Part shown: positions 7,977-16,898 of the stretch, piece by piece
How positions within the stretch are numbered: the stretch's first letter is position 1
How the letters are laid out: each line of letters starts with the position of its first letter
Assembly: GCA_910584595.1 (NCBI GenBank)
Contig: CAJUBQ010000006.1
Span: 27,944 to 91,943, forward strand
Length of the DNA: 64,000 bases
Source of the DNA: an uncultured Eubacterium sp.
GTDB lineage: Bacteria > Bacillota > Clostridia > Lachnospirales > Lachnospiraceae
Direction: 5' to 3'
Notes under the pieces: generated by a model
Told to the model about the DNA's origin: nothing
Databases searched by the model: none
What the model saw: only the letters and a program-made list of their open reading frames with translations
Made by a program: the position numbers and the translations under genes

Positions 7977-9371
7977 ATGGATAGAAAAAATGCATGGGAC
8001 AAATACCCGCAGGAAAAGCGCGGACAATTACTGGAGTTTAGTGACAATTACAGGCAGTTTATTTCTGAATGCAAGACAGAACGGGAATGTACGGCAAAAT
8101 TTAAGTATCTGGCACAAAATGCGGGATTTGTAAATTTGGAAGAGGTTATAGCGTCCGGGCAGTCTTTAAAGCCGGGAGATAAAGTCTATGCCGTAAATAT
8201 GGAAAAAGGGATGGCCATGTATGTCATCGGAAAACAGCCGCTTGCACAGGGAATGAATATACTGGGAGCGCATATCGATTCACCGCGTCTGGATTTAAAA
8301 CAAAATCCATTGTACGAAGATACAGAAATGGCGCTTTTAGATACGCACTATTATGGCGGCGTAAAAAAGTATCAGTGGGTAACGCTGCCTCTTGCACTGC
8401 ATGGCGTATTTATTAAAAAAGATGGAACGGTCATTCCCGTAAGCATAGGAGATAAGCCTGGGGACCCGGTATTTGGCGTTAGTGATCTGCTCATTCATCT
8501 TGCAGGTGAGCAGATGGATAAAAAAGCGAGCAAGGTCATCGAAGGGGAAAATCTGGATATTCTGATTGGAAGTATTCCGGTCAGACAGGAAGATGGTGAA
8601 ACGGTAAAGGAACGTGTGAAAGCTAATATTTTGCAGATTCTTGAAAAAGAATATCAGATTCAAGAAGAAGATTTTGTGTCTGCGGAAATAGAAGTTGTTC
8701 CGGCAGGAGAAGCCAGAGATTATGGATTTGACCGCAGTATGATTATGGGTTATGGACATGATGACAGAGTATGTGCATATCCGTCTTTTATGGCAATGCT
8801 GGCATTAGAAGATACTCCGCAGCGTACGAGTGTATGCCTTCTCGTGGATAAAGAGGAGGTCGGAAGCGTTGGAGCGACAGGCATGAAATCACGCTTTTTT
8901 GAAAATAAGACAGCTGAGGTGATGCATGCGGCAGGCCAGTATAGCGAACTGGCATTGCGTCGGGCGCTCGCTAATTCTAAAGTGCTTTCATCGGATGTAA
9001 GCGCAGCATTTGATCCGAATTATGCATCTGTATCCGATAAAAAGAATGCGGCATATTTCGGAAAGGGAATTGTATTCAACAAATACACAGGCTCAAGGGG
9101 AAAGTCCGGTTCGAATGATGCGAATGCAGAATATATGGCACATTTGCGAGATATATTTGACCGTAATGAGATAGCGTTCCAAACTTCGGAACTTGGAAAA
9201 GTAGATCAGGGCGGCGGCGGAACCATTGCATTTATATTAGCGGATTATGGAATGGAAGTGATTGACAGCGGTGTCGCAGTATTAAATATGCATGCGCCAT
9301 GGGAGATTATCAGTAAGGTAGACTTGTATGAAGCTTACCGTGGGTATCTGGCATTCTTAAAAGAGGCGTAA
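7977..9371 (+). CDS. M18-family zinc aminopeptidase
   Basis: This cytosolic dodecameric metallopeptidase family removes N-terminal residues, typically acidic ones, from peptides. The 464-residue product carries the metal-binding motifs GAHIDSPRLDLK (His), YGHDDRVCA (Asp), DKEEVGSVGATG (catalytic and ligand Glu) and NMHAPWEI (C-terminal His). The ATG at 7977 has GGAG 10 bp upstream, and the family pattern starts nearby with WDKYP. In-frame starts at 7932 and 7950 are possible but have poorer sites. It follows the hprK tandem array. Confidence 0.92.
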   Translation: MDRKNAWDKYPQEKRGQLLEFSDNYRQFISECKTERECTAKFKYLAQNAGFVNLEEVIASGQSLKPGDKVYAVNMEKGMAMYVIGKQPLAQGMNILGAHIDSPRLDLKQNPLYEDTEMALLDTHYYGGVKKYQWVTLPLALHGVFIKKDGTVIPVSIGDKPGDPVFGVSDLLIHLAGEQMDKKASKVIEGENLDILIGSIPVRQEDGETVKERVKANILQILEKEYQIQEEDFVSAEIEVVPAGEARDYGFDRSMIMGYGHDDRVCAYPSFMAMLALEDTPQRTSVCLLVDKEEVGSVGATGMKSRFFENKTAEVMHAAGQYSELALRRALANSKVLSSDVSAAFDPNYASVSDKKNAAYFGKGIVFNKYTGSRGKSGSNDANAEYMAHLRDIFDRNEIAFQTSELGKVDQGGGGTIAFILADYGMEVIDSGVAVLNMHAPWEIISKVDLYEAYRGYLAFLKEA

Positions 9372-9442
9372 ATGTTTGTCGGGAAAATCCCGGATGAAAT
9401 GAAAAATAATAGAAAGAAATAGAATTGGAAGAAAGAAACATC

Positions 9443-10357
9443 ATGAATCAAACAGGATTTTATGAACAATTATGCACGATTCTTTCGAAAGAACAGATTT
9501 TATGTAAGGAACCGATGAGCAAGCATACAACCTTTCGGGTTGGCGGGCCTGCAGATTATTATGTAATGCCACGTACAGAACAGGCAGCAGAAGTATTGTC
9601 GCTATGCCATAAAGAGCAGGTGTTATGTCACATTGTAGGCAATGGCAGTAATTTGCTTGTTGGGGATGGAGGAATCCGGGGAGTCGTTCTGGCATTATCC
9701 AAACAGGCGGCTCAGGTGCAAATACAGGGAAATTGCCTGATCGCGAAAGCGGGGGCGCTGTTATCACAGGCAGCTTCAGCTGCTTATAAGGCAGGGCTTG
9801 GAGGAATGGAATTTGCTGCAGGGATACCGGGTTCTGTTGGCGGAGCAGTCGTTATGAATGCAGGCGCCTATGGCGGAGAATTAAAAGATGTGCTTGCACA
9901 GGCAGTAGTATTGACAAAGGAAGGAAGTCAGCAGACATTAAAAAATAGTGAGCTGGAATTGTCTTACCGTCATAGCTGTATTCCAGAGAGGGAGTTCGTT
10001 GTATTAGAAGCAGAATTTCATTTGCAGCCAAAGCAGCAGGAAGAGATTTGGACTTTGATGGAAGAGCTGAAAAAGCGGCGGATAGAAAAGCAGCCGTTAG
10101 AATATCCCAGTGCAGGCAGCACATTTAAAAGGCCGGAAGGAAATTTTGCCGGAAAGCTGATTATGGAAGCAGGGCTTGCAGGAGTTTCTGTCGGCGGAGC
10201 GCAGGTATCGGAAAAACATTGTGGTTTTATTGTTAATCAAGGACATGCTACTGCAGCAGACATACGAGGGCTGATTCAGCTTGTGCAAAAAAAAGTGTTC
10301 GAGCATTCCGGCATAGAGCTGGAGACAGAAGTAAAATATATGGGTGAATTTCTGTAG
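9443..10357 (+). CDS. murB: UDP-N-acetylenolpyruvoylglucosamine reductase
   Basis: MurB is an FAD enzyme that reduces UDP-GlcNAc-enolpyruvate to UDP-MurNAc with NADPH, a committed step of peptidoglycan precursor synthesis. The 304-residue protein shows TFRVGGPADYYV and GNGSNLLVGDGG (FAD binding), GIPGSVGGAVVMNAGAYGGE, and the catalytic Ser in YPSAGSTFKRP. The short form without the extra loop is the type IIb seen in Firmicutes. The ATG at 9443 follows GGAAGAAAG; a TTG 18 bp upstream is rejected. Confidence 0.96.
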   Translation: MNQTGFYEQLCTILSKEQILCKEPMSKHTTFRVGGPADYYVMPRTEQAAEVLSLCHKEQVLCHIVGNGSNLLVGDGGIRGVVLALSKQAAQVQIQGNCLIAKAGALLSQAASAAYKAGLGGMEFAAGIPGSVGGAVVMNAGAYGGELKDVLAQAVVLTKEGSQQTLKNSELELSYRHSCIPEREFVVLEAEFHLQPKQQEEIWTLMEELKKRRIEKQPLEYPSAGSTFKRPEGNFAGKLIMEAGLAGVSVGGAQVSEKHCGFIVNQGHATAADIRGLIQLVQKKVFEHSGIELETEVKYMGEFL

Positions 10358-10414
10358 ATTGTATTTTTAAGAAACGATCAGGATGATGATTTTATACAGA
10401 AAGGGGGAGTTGCG

Positions 10415-11320
10415 ATGCGTTTTGTAATTTTGACAGGAATTTCCGGAGCAGGAAAAAGTACAGCATTAAAAATGATGGAAGATATGGGCTATTACTGTGT
10501 AGACAATCTTCCAATTCCGTTGGTAGAACGTTTTTATGAGCTGTCAGATAATGCCAGCGCCGAACTTCAAAAGGTTGCTGTTGGCATTGATGTCAGAAAC
10601 GGACAGAATTTGAGTGAGATGCAGGACGTATTAATGCGCCTTCATGCAGAAGGCAGAAAGTGTGAGATTTTATTTTTGGATTCGGATGATCCTGTGCTCG
10701 TCAAGCGATATAAAGAAACAAGACGCAGCCATCCCCTTGCGCAGGGAGAGCGTGTAGATAAAGGGATTGGCAGAGAGCGGGAGCAGCTGAGGTTTCTAAA
10801 GGAAAATGCAGACTATATTATTGATACAAGCCGTTTGCTGACGAGAGAGCTAAAAGTCGAGCTGGAAAAAATATTTGTAAATAATAAAGAATATAAAAAT
10901 CTGTTTGTTACTGTTTTATCATTTGGATTTAAGTATGGGATTCCTGCGGACTCCGATCTTGTATTTGACGTAAGGTTTTTACCAAATCCATATTATGTAG
11001 AAGGACTGAGGTTAAAAAACGGAAATGATAAAGAGATACAGGATTTTGTCCTGCAGTATGAAGAAGCCCATGAATTTTTAAATAAACTGGAAGATATGAT
11101 TCGATTTCTCATACCAAATTATATTGCAGAAGGGAAAAATCAGCTGGTCATTAGTATTGGATGTACGGGAGGAAAACATCGTTCGGTTACGCTTGCAAAT
11201 GAGTTATATCAGCGATTATCGAAGGAATCAGCAGATGTGGAGAGCAATAAGGGTTCAATGTTAAATTATGGACTTAAAATTGAACACCGCGATATTTTGA
11301 AAGATACACAGCACAAGTAA
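10415..11320 (+). CDS. rapZ: RNase adapter / nucleotide-binding protein RapZ (YvcJ)
   Basis: RapZ is a P-loop protein. In enterobacteria it delivers small RNAs to RNase E and senses GlcN6P; the Firmicute homologue YvcJ hydrolyses GTP and its target is less clear. The 301-residue product has Walker A GISGAGKSTALK near the start, CVDNLP, and the C-terminal signature IGCTGGKHRSV. The ATG at 10415 follows AAAGGGGGAG. It sits between murB and whiA in the arrangement common in Clostridia, but the yvcK gene that separates yvcJ and yvcL in Bacillus is absent here. Confidence 0.95.
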   Translation: MRFVILTGISGAGKSTALKMMEDMGYYCVDNLPIPLVERFYELSDNASAELQKVAVGIDVRNGQNLSEMQDVLMRLHAEGRKCEILFLDSDDPVLVKRYKETRRSHPLAQGERVDKGIGREREQLRFLKENADYIIDTSRLLTRELKVELEKIFVNNKEYKNLFVTVLSFGFKYGIPADSDLVFDVRFLPNPYYVEGLRLKNGNDKEIQDFVLQYEEAHEFLNKLEDMIRFLIPNYIAEGKNQLVISIGCTGGKHRSVTLANELYQRLSKESADVESNKGSMLNYGLKIEHRDILKDTQHK

Positions 11321-11332
11321 AACAGGTGAAAT

Positions 11333-12295
11333 ATGTCGTTTTCAGGTGAAGTAAAAAAGGAGCTGGCTGCAGTGGATGTCCGCGCAAGACATTGTCAGCT
11401 GGCGGAGCTTGCAGCTATTTTAAGTGGAAGCGGAAAAATATACATGCAAAACGGACAGATGCATATAACGTTGATAACGGAGAATGTGCAGGTGGCGGAC
11501 AGATATGTAACCCTGCTGCAGGCGGCAGGCGATATCGCGGTAAAAATGACACAGGCACATTCTGTCCAGCAGAAAAATAAAATATCTTATCTGGCAGAGC
11601 TTACAGAGGAAGAAGCAGTCAGAAAGGCGTTTCTGATGTTAAAGATATTGAGTAAGGACGGACATATCCGTGAAAATATGACGTTGACGGACGGACTGCT
11701 TTTGCAGAAAAGCTGCTGCAAACGTGCGTTTTTGCGGGGAGCGTTTTTGGCAACGGGTTCCATGAGCAATCCAAAAAAATCTTATCATTTTGAAATAGTC
11801 TGCAGTGACCAGTGTAAGGCGAGGCAGCTGCAGGAGCTGTTCGGAGCGTTTCAGCTGGAAGCAAAAATAACGGCAAGAAAAGGTCACGAAATTGTTTATT
11901 TAAAAGAAGGTTCGCAGATTGTAGACGCATTAAATATTATGGGCGCCCATGTAGCTTTAATGGACCTGGAAAACGTGCGCATTATCAAAGAGATGCGTAA
12001 TGATATTAATCGCCGGGTAAATTGTGAGACAGCAAATATTCATAAAACTGTGAATGCAGCTTATCGCCAGCAGGAAGCGATTCGTTTTATAAAGAAACAA
12101 AAAGCGCTGTCAGAGCTGCCGCAGCAGTTACAGGAGATCGCAACACTTCGGATGGAATATCCTGAAGCTTCCATTTTGGAACTGAGCAAACTTTGCTGCC
12201 CACCGGTAGGAAAATCGGGAGTGAATCACAGACTGCGCAAATTGGAAGAAATAGCTGAGCAGATGGGCTACGAAAAAAGGAATGATCAATCATGA
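11333..12295 (+). CDS. whiA: DNA-binding protein WhiA
   Basis: WhiA is a conserved Gram-positive protein with a LAGLIDADG-endonuclease-like N-terminal fold without catalytic activity and a C-terminal helix-turn-helix. It affects division and chromosome segregation in Bacillus and sporulation septation in Streptomyces. The 320-residue product starts MSFSGEVKKELAAV and ends with an HTH region (ILELSKLCCPPVGKSGVNHR). It is 12 bp downstream of rapZ and overlaps the next gene by 4 bp (ATGA), so the three genes are probably one transcript. Confidence 0.96.
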   Translation: MSFSGEVKKELAAVDVRARHCQLAELAAILSGSGKIYMQNGQMHITLITENVQVADRYVTLLQAAGDIAVKMTQAHSVQQKNKISYLAELTEEEAVRKAFLMLKILSKDGHIRENMTLTDGLLLQKSCCKRAFLRGAFLATGSMSNPKKSYHFEIVCSDQCKARQLQELFGAFQLEAKITARKGHEIVYLKEGSQIVDALNIMGAHVALMDLENVRIIKEMRNDINRRVNCETANIHKTVNAAYRQQEAIRFIKKQKALSELPQQLQEIATLRMEYPEASILELSKLCCPPVGKSGVNHRLRKLEEIAEQMGYEKRNDQS

Positions 12296-13179
12296 AAAAA
12301 ATATTATTCGTTTATAATGCACATGCAGGCAAAGCAGCAATCCGATCAAAACTTGCTGATATCATAGACATGATGGTAAAAAGAGGATATCGTGTAACCA
12401 GTCATCCAACACAATATAGTGGTGACGCCACAGAGCTGATAGAACAGGAAAGTGCGGATTATGATCTGGTTATTTGCAGTGGCGGAGATGGTACGCTGGA
12501 TGAAGTCGTAACAGGAATGATGCGTCTGGAAGAAAAAAAACCGATCGGTTATATTCCGATGGGCAGTACAAACGATTTTGCCAATTCACTCAGACTTCCG
12601 AAAAACGTTCTGAAAGCTGCGGAAATCGCACTGGATGGCAAGCCGTTTGCGTGTGATGTCGGGCAATTTAATGATAACAGTTTTATTTATGTGGCTGCAT
12701 TCGGCATTTTTACGGAAGTGTCTTATCAGACAAACCAGGAATTGAAAAATTTGCTGGGACATGCGGCTTATATTTTGGAAGGGGCAAAAAGCCTGCTTGA
12801 TATAGCAGCATATGAAATGCGTGTAGAATATGAAGATATCGTTCTGGAAGGCGAATTTATTTTCGGGATGGTGACAAATTCTATATCTGTCGGCGGTTTT
12901 AAACAAATAGCCGGAAAAAATGTATTGCTGGATGATGGTGTATTTGAAGTGACGTTGATTAAACGGCCGAAAAATCCATTAGAATTGAATGAAATTGTTA
13001 CATCACTGTTAACAAGGGTTGACAATACAGATCTGATCTATTCATTTAAAACGAGTGAGATCCATTTTTTTACAGAAAAAGAAGTATCTTGGACGCTGGA
13101 TGGGGAGTATGGAGGTTCTCATAGCGAGATTGTAATCAAAAACTGGCATCAGGCAGTTCAGATTATGGTAAAAGAATAA
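12292..13179 (+). CDS. Diacylglycerol/lipid kinase family protein (DagK/YegS/BmrU type)
   Basis: The 295-residue protein has the DAGK catalytic motif CSGGDGTLDEVVTG and the substrate/nucleotide motif PMGSTNDFANSL, followed by the second beta domain of the family. It probably recycles diacylglycerol to phosphatidate, but YegS-like members act on other lipids, so the substrate is open. The start overlaps the whiA stop by 4 bp. Confidence 0.9.
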   Translation: MKKILFVYNAHAGKAAIRSKLADIIDMMVKRGYRVTSHPTQYSGDATELIEQESADYDLVICSGGDGTLDEVVTGMMRLEEKKPIGYIPMGSTNDFANSLRLPKNVLKAAEIALDGKPFACDVGQFNDNSFIYVAAFGIFTEVSYQTNQELKNLLGHAAYILEGAKSLLDIAAYEMRVEYEDIVLEGEFIFGMVTNSISVGGFKQIAGKNVLLDDGVFEVTLIKRPKNPLELNEIVTSLLTRVDNTDLIYSFKTSEIHFFTEKEVSWTLDGEYGGSHSEIVIKNWHQAVQIMVKE

Positions 13180-13195
13180 AAAGCAATTCTATTGC

Positions 13196-13223
13196 AGCAG
13201 ACATTTTTTATAAAATGTCTGCT
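13196..13223 (+). terminator. Perfect 12-bp hairpin after the dagK-like gene
   Basis: AGCAGACATTTT and AAAATGTCTGCT form a perfect 12-bp stem with a 4-base loop, 17 bp after the stop. The downstream T-tract is weak, so termination may be partial. Confidence 0.55.
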
Positions 13224-13250
13224 GTTATTGATGAAAGGGGAACATAAAAG

Positions 13251-14642
13251 ATGGAAGCAAAAATCGTAAATCAGGATATGGGAAGTGCAAGCGTACCAAA
13301 ATTAATGCTGAATCTGGCAATTCCAGCTGTTATTGCGCAGCTGATTAACATGCTGTACAATATTGTAGACCGCATTTACATAGGACATATTCCGCAGGCA
13401 GGGGCGTCCGCATTAACAGGTGTAGGACTCTTCTTGCCAATTTTGATGATGATAAATGCGTTTGCGATGCTTGCAGGCTCCGGCGGAGCGCCGCGGGCGG
13501 CGATTTCTATGGGGAAAAATGACAGAGAGGCAGCGCAAAAGATTTTGGGGAATTGTTTTTCTGTATTAATGATGTTTGCGCTTGTACTGACGATAGGATT
13601 TTATATTTTTGCGCCGCAGCTGTTACGGCTGTTTGGAGCCAGTGACGTAACATTACCGTATGCCTTGGAGTATGCGCGGATTTATATTTTAGGAACCGTA
13701 TTTGTTATGATTGTAATGGGAATGAACCCGTTTATAACGACGCAGGGATTTGCCAAATTCAGTATGATTACAACAGTTATGGGAGCTGTCTGCAATATTG
13801 TTTTGGATCCGATACTGATATTTGTATTGCACATGGGGGTAAAGGGAGCTGCAGTAGCTACGGTGATTAGTCAGGCGGTCAGCGCGATATGGGTGTTGTT
13901 TTTTTTAACAGGAAAGAAAACATTGCTTCGTCTTGCCGCAGCGAATATGAAGCTGGAATTTAACGTCATCTTTCCCTGTCTGGCGCTTGGAATATCTACA
14001 TTTGTAATGTTAAGTACGGAAAGTATATTAAATATCAGCTTTAACAGCAGTTTGTCCAGATACGGAGGAGACGTAGCGGTTGGTGCAATGACGATTATTT
14101 CGTCCTGCAGTCAGCTTGTGACACTGCCGCTTCAGGGAATTTGTCAGGGTGGACAGCCAATTATCAGTTACAATTTTGGAGCGGATCATAAAAAACGGGT
14201 CAAACAGGCGTTTCGGTGCCAATTCCTGGCCTGCACAGGCTATGCAGCAGTAATGTGGCTGTTTATGATGCTTGTACCGCATGTATTTGCAGGAATATTC
14301 AGCAGTGATTCTTCTCTGGCAGATTATACGGTATGGGCAATGCGGATTTATATGGCAGGTATATTTTCTACAGGCATTCAAATTTCCTGCCAACAGACAT
14401 TTATGGCTCTTGGACAGGCGAAGATCAGTCTGCTTATGGCATGTCTGCGTAAACTGGTGCTTTTGATACCGCTGATTTTTATTTTGCCTCATGTATTTTC
14501 AGATCCGGTGTTTGGTGTATTTGTTGCGGAACCGGTAAGTGATATAATAGCAGCATCCGTAACAGGTTCCATGCTTTTTTTGCGGCTGAATGGAATTTTG
14601 GAAAAGGGGGCGGCTGGCCGTACAGGTAACCAAAAAGAATAA
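13251..14642 (+). CDS. MATE-family multidrug/cation efflux transporter
   Basis: The 463-residue polytopic protein has about 12 hydrophobic segments. The family pattern includes LNLAIPAVIAQLINMLYNIVDRI in the first helix and repeats of the two six-helix halves (QPIISYNFGA). MATE pumps export cationic drugs or metabolites in exchange for Na+ or H+; the substrate cannot be read here. The ATG at 13251 follows AAAGGGG. A different, only distantly similar MATE gene is encoded at 23248-24612 on the opposite strand. Confidence 0.93.
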   Translation: MEAKIVNQDMGSASVPKLMLNLAIPAVIAQLINMLYNIVDRIYIGHIPQAGASALTGVGLFLPILMMINAFAMLAGSGGAPRAAISMGKNDREAAQKILGNCFSVLMMFALVLTIGFYIFAPQLLRLFGASDVTLPYALEYARIYILGTVFVMIVMGMNPFITTQGFAKFSMITTVMGAVCNIVLDPILIFVLHMGVKGAAVATVISQAVSAIWVLFFLTGKKTLLRLAAANMKLEFNVIFPCLALGISTFVMLSTESILNISFNSSLSRYGGDVAVGAMTIISSCSQLVTLPLQGICQGGQPIISYNFGADHKKRVKQAFRCQFLACTGYAAVMWLFMMLVPHVFAGIFSSDSSLADYTVWAMRIYMAGIFSTGIQISCQQTFMALGQAKISLLMACLRKLVLLIPLIFILPHVFSDPVFGVFVAEPVSDIIAASVTGSMLFLRLNGILEKGAAGRTGNQKE

Positions 14643-14722
14643 ACAGCGTAGAAACTATGATTATACATTTGGAAGAGTCTGAATATAGCACAAGTGGTGG
14701 GTGGGATGGAATAAAAAAGTAA

Positions 14723-14790
14723 CCAGCCCATCACGAAGTGATTTCTAATGGCTGGATATGTAACAGTTCCATGGTTATCTGAACTGTTAC
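14723..14790 (+). repeat. Dispersed two-hairpin element, copy A
   Basis: A first hairpin with CCAGCC/GGCTGG arms (14723-14755) contains an inner ATCAC-GAA-GTGAT stem. It is followed directly by GTAACAGTTC (14760-14769) and GAACTGTTAC (14781-14790), perfect 10-bp arms around 11 bases. Copy B at 16719 repeats both hairpins, and copy C at 36559 is the exact reverse complement of the second hairpin. The surrounding 14643-14909 gap shows no gene. Confidence 0.8.
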
Positions 14791-14909
14791 AGCATTCCTG
14801 CCTGAAGTTCAGTCTTCTTTTCCTAAAGAATTGTTTATTGGTCTCCAACAGACTTTTTCTGCGACGACTGCAGTGCCTTTAGGTGCAAAGCTGCAAATAT
14901 CTTTCTCCT

Positions 14910-15230
14910 TTAGTCAAACCAATAGAATAAATTTTCTTTTTTTATCAGGGTCGAATCATATATAACAGAATCTTGCTCATCTGTGTATGGCTCCAGAATT
15001 AATTTATGAATTTTGGAGAATTTTACTTCAAAGGTCTGATTGCAACCTGAGATGCTATGAAATAATATATATAAATCGCGAAGATCGTTTATTGCATGAA
15101 GCGCTGCTCTATTCTCCGCATAACTTCCACTAACATATTTCATTTCTTTGATACAGCTATCTACAAAATAATTTATCTTTTCTAAAAAGCGCTTTATATC
15201 TTGATTTGTAATGAGTTCTGTCCACATCAT
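14910..15230 (-). CDS. Hypothetical protein, 106 aa
   Basis: I do not recognise this gene. It encodes a soluble, largely helical, charged protein (MMWTELITNQDIKRFLEKIN at the start) with no membrane segment, signal peptide or known motif. A GGGAG ribosome binding site lies just before the paired ATGs, which supports it as a real gene. It lies between a dispersed repeat and the terminator of the neighbouring Rpn-type gene, a position typical of accessory DNA. Confidence 0.6.
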   Translation of the reverse strand: MMWTELITNQDIKRFLEKINYFVDSCIKEMKYVSGSYAENRAALHAINDLRDLYILFHSISGCNQTFEVKFSKIHKLILEPYTDEQDSVIYDSTLIKKENLFYWFD

Positions 15231-15316
15231 GATTCTCCCGCCGCGTAAAGTCTTGGATCAACTTATAATTTTTTGACTTTTGTGTTACTTCAATACTTGC
15301 TGTTTTGCCGGAGCCA

Positions 15317-15344
15317 ATAAAAAATCGTTGCCGGGAATCCGGCA
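15317..15344 (-). terminator. Intrinsic terminator of the Rpn-type nuclease gene
   Basis: On the minus strand TGCCGG-ATTC-CCGGCA (15344-15329) is followed by a T-rich run ending near 15317. It lies 14 bp past the stop at 15358. Confidence 0.8.
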
Positions 15345-15357
15345 TTCGTGTATTTCC

Positions 15358-16308
15358 TTAGTCAAGATGGTATTCGTGTAACAATGTGATAAGGCAGTGT
15401 TTGTCAGAAAGAGCCTTGTCTAAGTCTTCCAGACGATTTTCTTCTAGAAGCCGGCTGATTAAAAATAAAATCTGCTCCTGTCCCTGTTCCAGGCCCAGCT
15501 TACGTCCTTGTTTCAGCCCCTGTTCGAGCCCGGTTTCACGGCCTTCTTCAAATGTTTGATCTAAAAGAAACTTTTCGTCATATTCAGTTAAAAACATAAG
15601 CAGCACCTCGCTTCGGCTTTGTAATAGGATATCTTTTAAAATATCCTGCCTGATACAGTTATCCATTGCGGCATTGACAGCGCGCTCTAAAGAGAAACCG
15701 CGGCCAAGGTTACGGCTGACTTCGTCCATGAATGCGGAATATTCCCAAAGCCTGCGGCAGTCCTGCATTAACGGCAGGTTATGTCCCAGATTAATATTGA
15801 GCATTCGCACGCGGCATTCCAAAACAGGCGCGTCGCCATCTTTAAACGGCGGGAGAAACGCGTCGGACAGCTTCAGCCAGGATTCGTCAGGCTGGTCTTC
15901 CCTGCCGTTGTAGAAGACGATGTATTGGGGCATGGGCAGGCGGATCAGCTTTCTGCCATAAACGTTGTGCTTCTGTTGGGTCGTATAGGATTCGTAAAGC
16001 CTGGCAAAATAAGACAGGCCGCGAAGAGGCATATTCGGATTGAAAGTTGACTGATGTTCATACAGATTCATGACGGAGCCGATGAGAAACGAGAGGTCGT
16101 TTTTCATAGACATATAAATGGCGCTGTCGATGGTTGTAATCTCCAAAGCAGCAGGATCCTTGTAGTCTGTATGGCTGACCGCGTTATAAAGGGACAGAAG
16201 GTCGTTTTTGTCCTGAAATACTTTACGAAACAGCCGGTCTTTGTACTTTTGGCGTACAAAGATGCGGTTCCATTGGCGAATAATATGAAATTTACGTTTT
16301 TTGACCAT
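15358..16308 (-). CDS. Rpn/YhgA-like PD-(D/E)XK nuclease family transposase protein
   Basis: The 316-residue protein matches the PDDEXK_2/Rpn family, which includes the recombination-promoting nucleases of E. coli. Visible motifs are YKDRLFRKVFQDKNDLLSLY near the N-terminus, the LYEHQST signature with the catalytic E-x-Q of the family, and NPNMPLRGLSYFARLYE. The C-terminus has the usual Gly/Glu heptad-like repeat (EGRETGLEQGLKQGRKLG). The start at 16308 follows GGAGG; an earlier in-frame ATG at 16344 is less likely. It carries its own terminator and sits between two copies of a dispersed repeat. Confidence 0.88.
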   Translation of the reverse strand: MVKKRKFHIIRQWNRIFVRQKYKDRLFRKVFQDKNDLLSLYNAVSHTDYKDPAALEITTIDSAIYMSMKNDLSFLIGSVMNLYEHQSTFNPNMPLRGLSYFARLYESYTTQQKHNVYGRKLIRLPMPQYIVFYNGREDQPDESWLKLSDAFLPPFKDGDAPVLECRVRMLNINLGHNLPLMQDCRRLWEYSAFMDEVSRNLGRGFSLERAVNAAMDNCIRQDILKDILLQSRSEVLLMFLTEYDEKFLLDQTFEEGRETGLEQGLKQGRKLGLEQGQEQILFLISRLLEENRLEDLDKALSDKHCLITLLHEYHLD

Positions 16309-16594
16309 ACGGTTTCCTCCATTATAATAGAAATAACAGTGCATTACAAGAAATAATTCAAGGCATTAATGATTCAGGGTGTTTGATAGGTTTGGCATCA
16401 TGATAAAATATCAGAAATGTGATTTGAAATAACCGGAAATGTGAAATGAATCAACGGTTAACATAAGCTGCTTTGCAGCAAATAAAGTATATCATAAAAA
16501 AATACGGATGACAATTCTAAATTGCGGAAACTACTTTCGGATATAGTTTTTAAGATGATTATCTCTAAAGTAAAAACATTGCAAGTGAACAGTA

Positions 16595-16638
16595 AGGAAC
16601 GGTAAAGAAATAACTTGCAATATTCCTTTACCGTTCCT
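16595..16638. repeat. Perfect 13-bp inverted repeat
   Basis: AGGAACGGTAAAG (16595-16607) and CTTTACCGTTCCT (16626-16638) pair perfectly around an 18-base loop. A decayed relative (GGAACTGTAAAG ... ACAGTTC) lies near 20223-20256 and a shorter one at 20437-20456, suggesting another small dispersed family. Confidence 0.75.
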
Positions 16639-16718
16639 AACGATGGATATGAAACAGTACAGGCAGGTCTGCGCGTTTACTGTGCTGACCGTATAAAAAT
16701 GGAGTGGTTTCCAGGTAT

Positions 16719-16787
16719 CCAGCCCATCGCAAAGCGATTTCTAATGGCTGGATACGTAACAGTTCCATGGGTTATCTGAACTGTTCC
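16719..16787 (+). repeat. Dispersed two-hairpin element, copy B
   Basis: This is the same architecture as copy A at 14723: CCAGCC/GGCTGG arms (16719-16751), then GTAACAGTTC and a GAACTGTT half. The inner stem is ATCGC-AAA-GCGAT instead of ATCAC-GAA-GTGAT, a paired change that keeps the base pair. Confidence 0.8.
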
Positions 16788-16898
16788 ATGGATTTATTCT
16801 GCACCTCGTGACATGGTAAATTTTACTTTATTTTTTACAAAAATAATGTTATAATAAAAACATCAATGAAATTATAGAAAGAAGATGGAGGAAAGAAC

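Larger units (their letters stand above)
16309..16898. other. Gene-free stretch with structured repeats
   Basis: No coding frame is supported in these 590 bases between the divergent Rpn-type gene and fba. They hold a small GCTGC/GCAGC hairpin near 16468, a strong hairpin at 16595-16638, and copy B of the two-hairpin element. A perfect TATAAT at 16850-16855, 44 bp before the fba start, probably belongs to the fba promoter; no good -35 is seen. Confidence 0.6.

Noticed and set aside
15157..15345. 62-codon minus-strand frame between the Rpn-type gene and the 106-aa gene
   Set aside because: It runs through the terminator hairpin at 15329-15344 and into the 106-aa gene in another frame; no ribosome binding site or family pattern.
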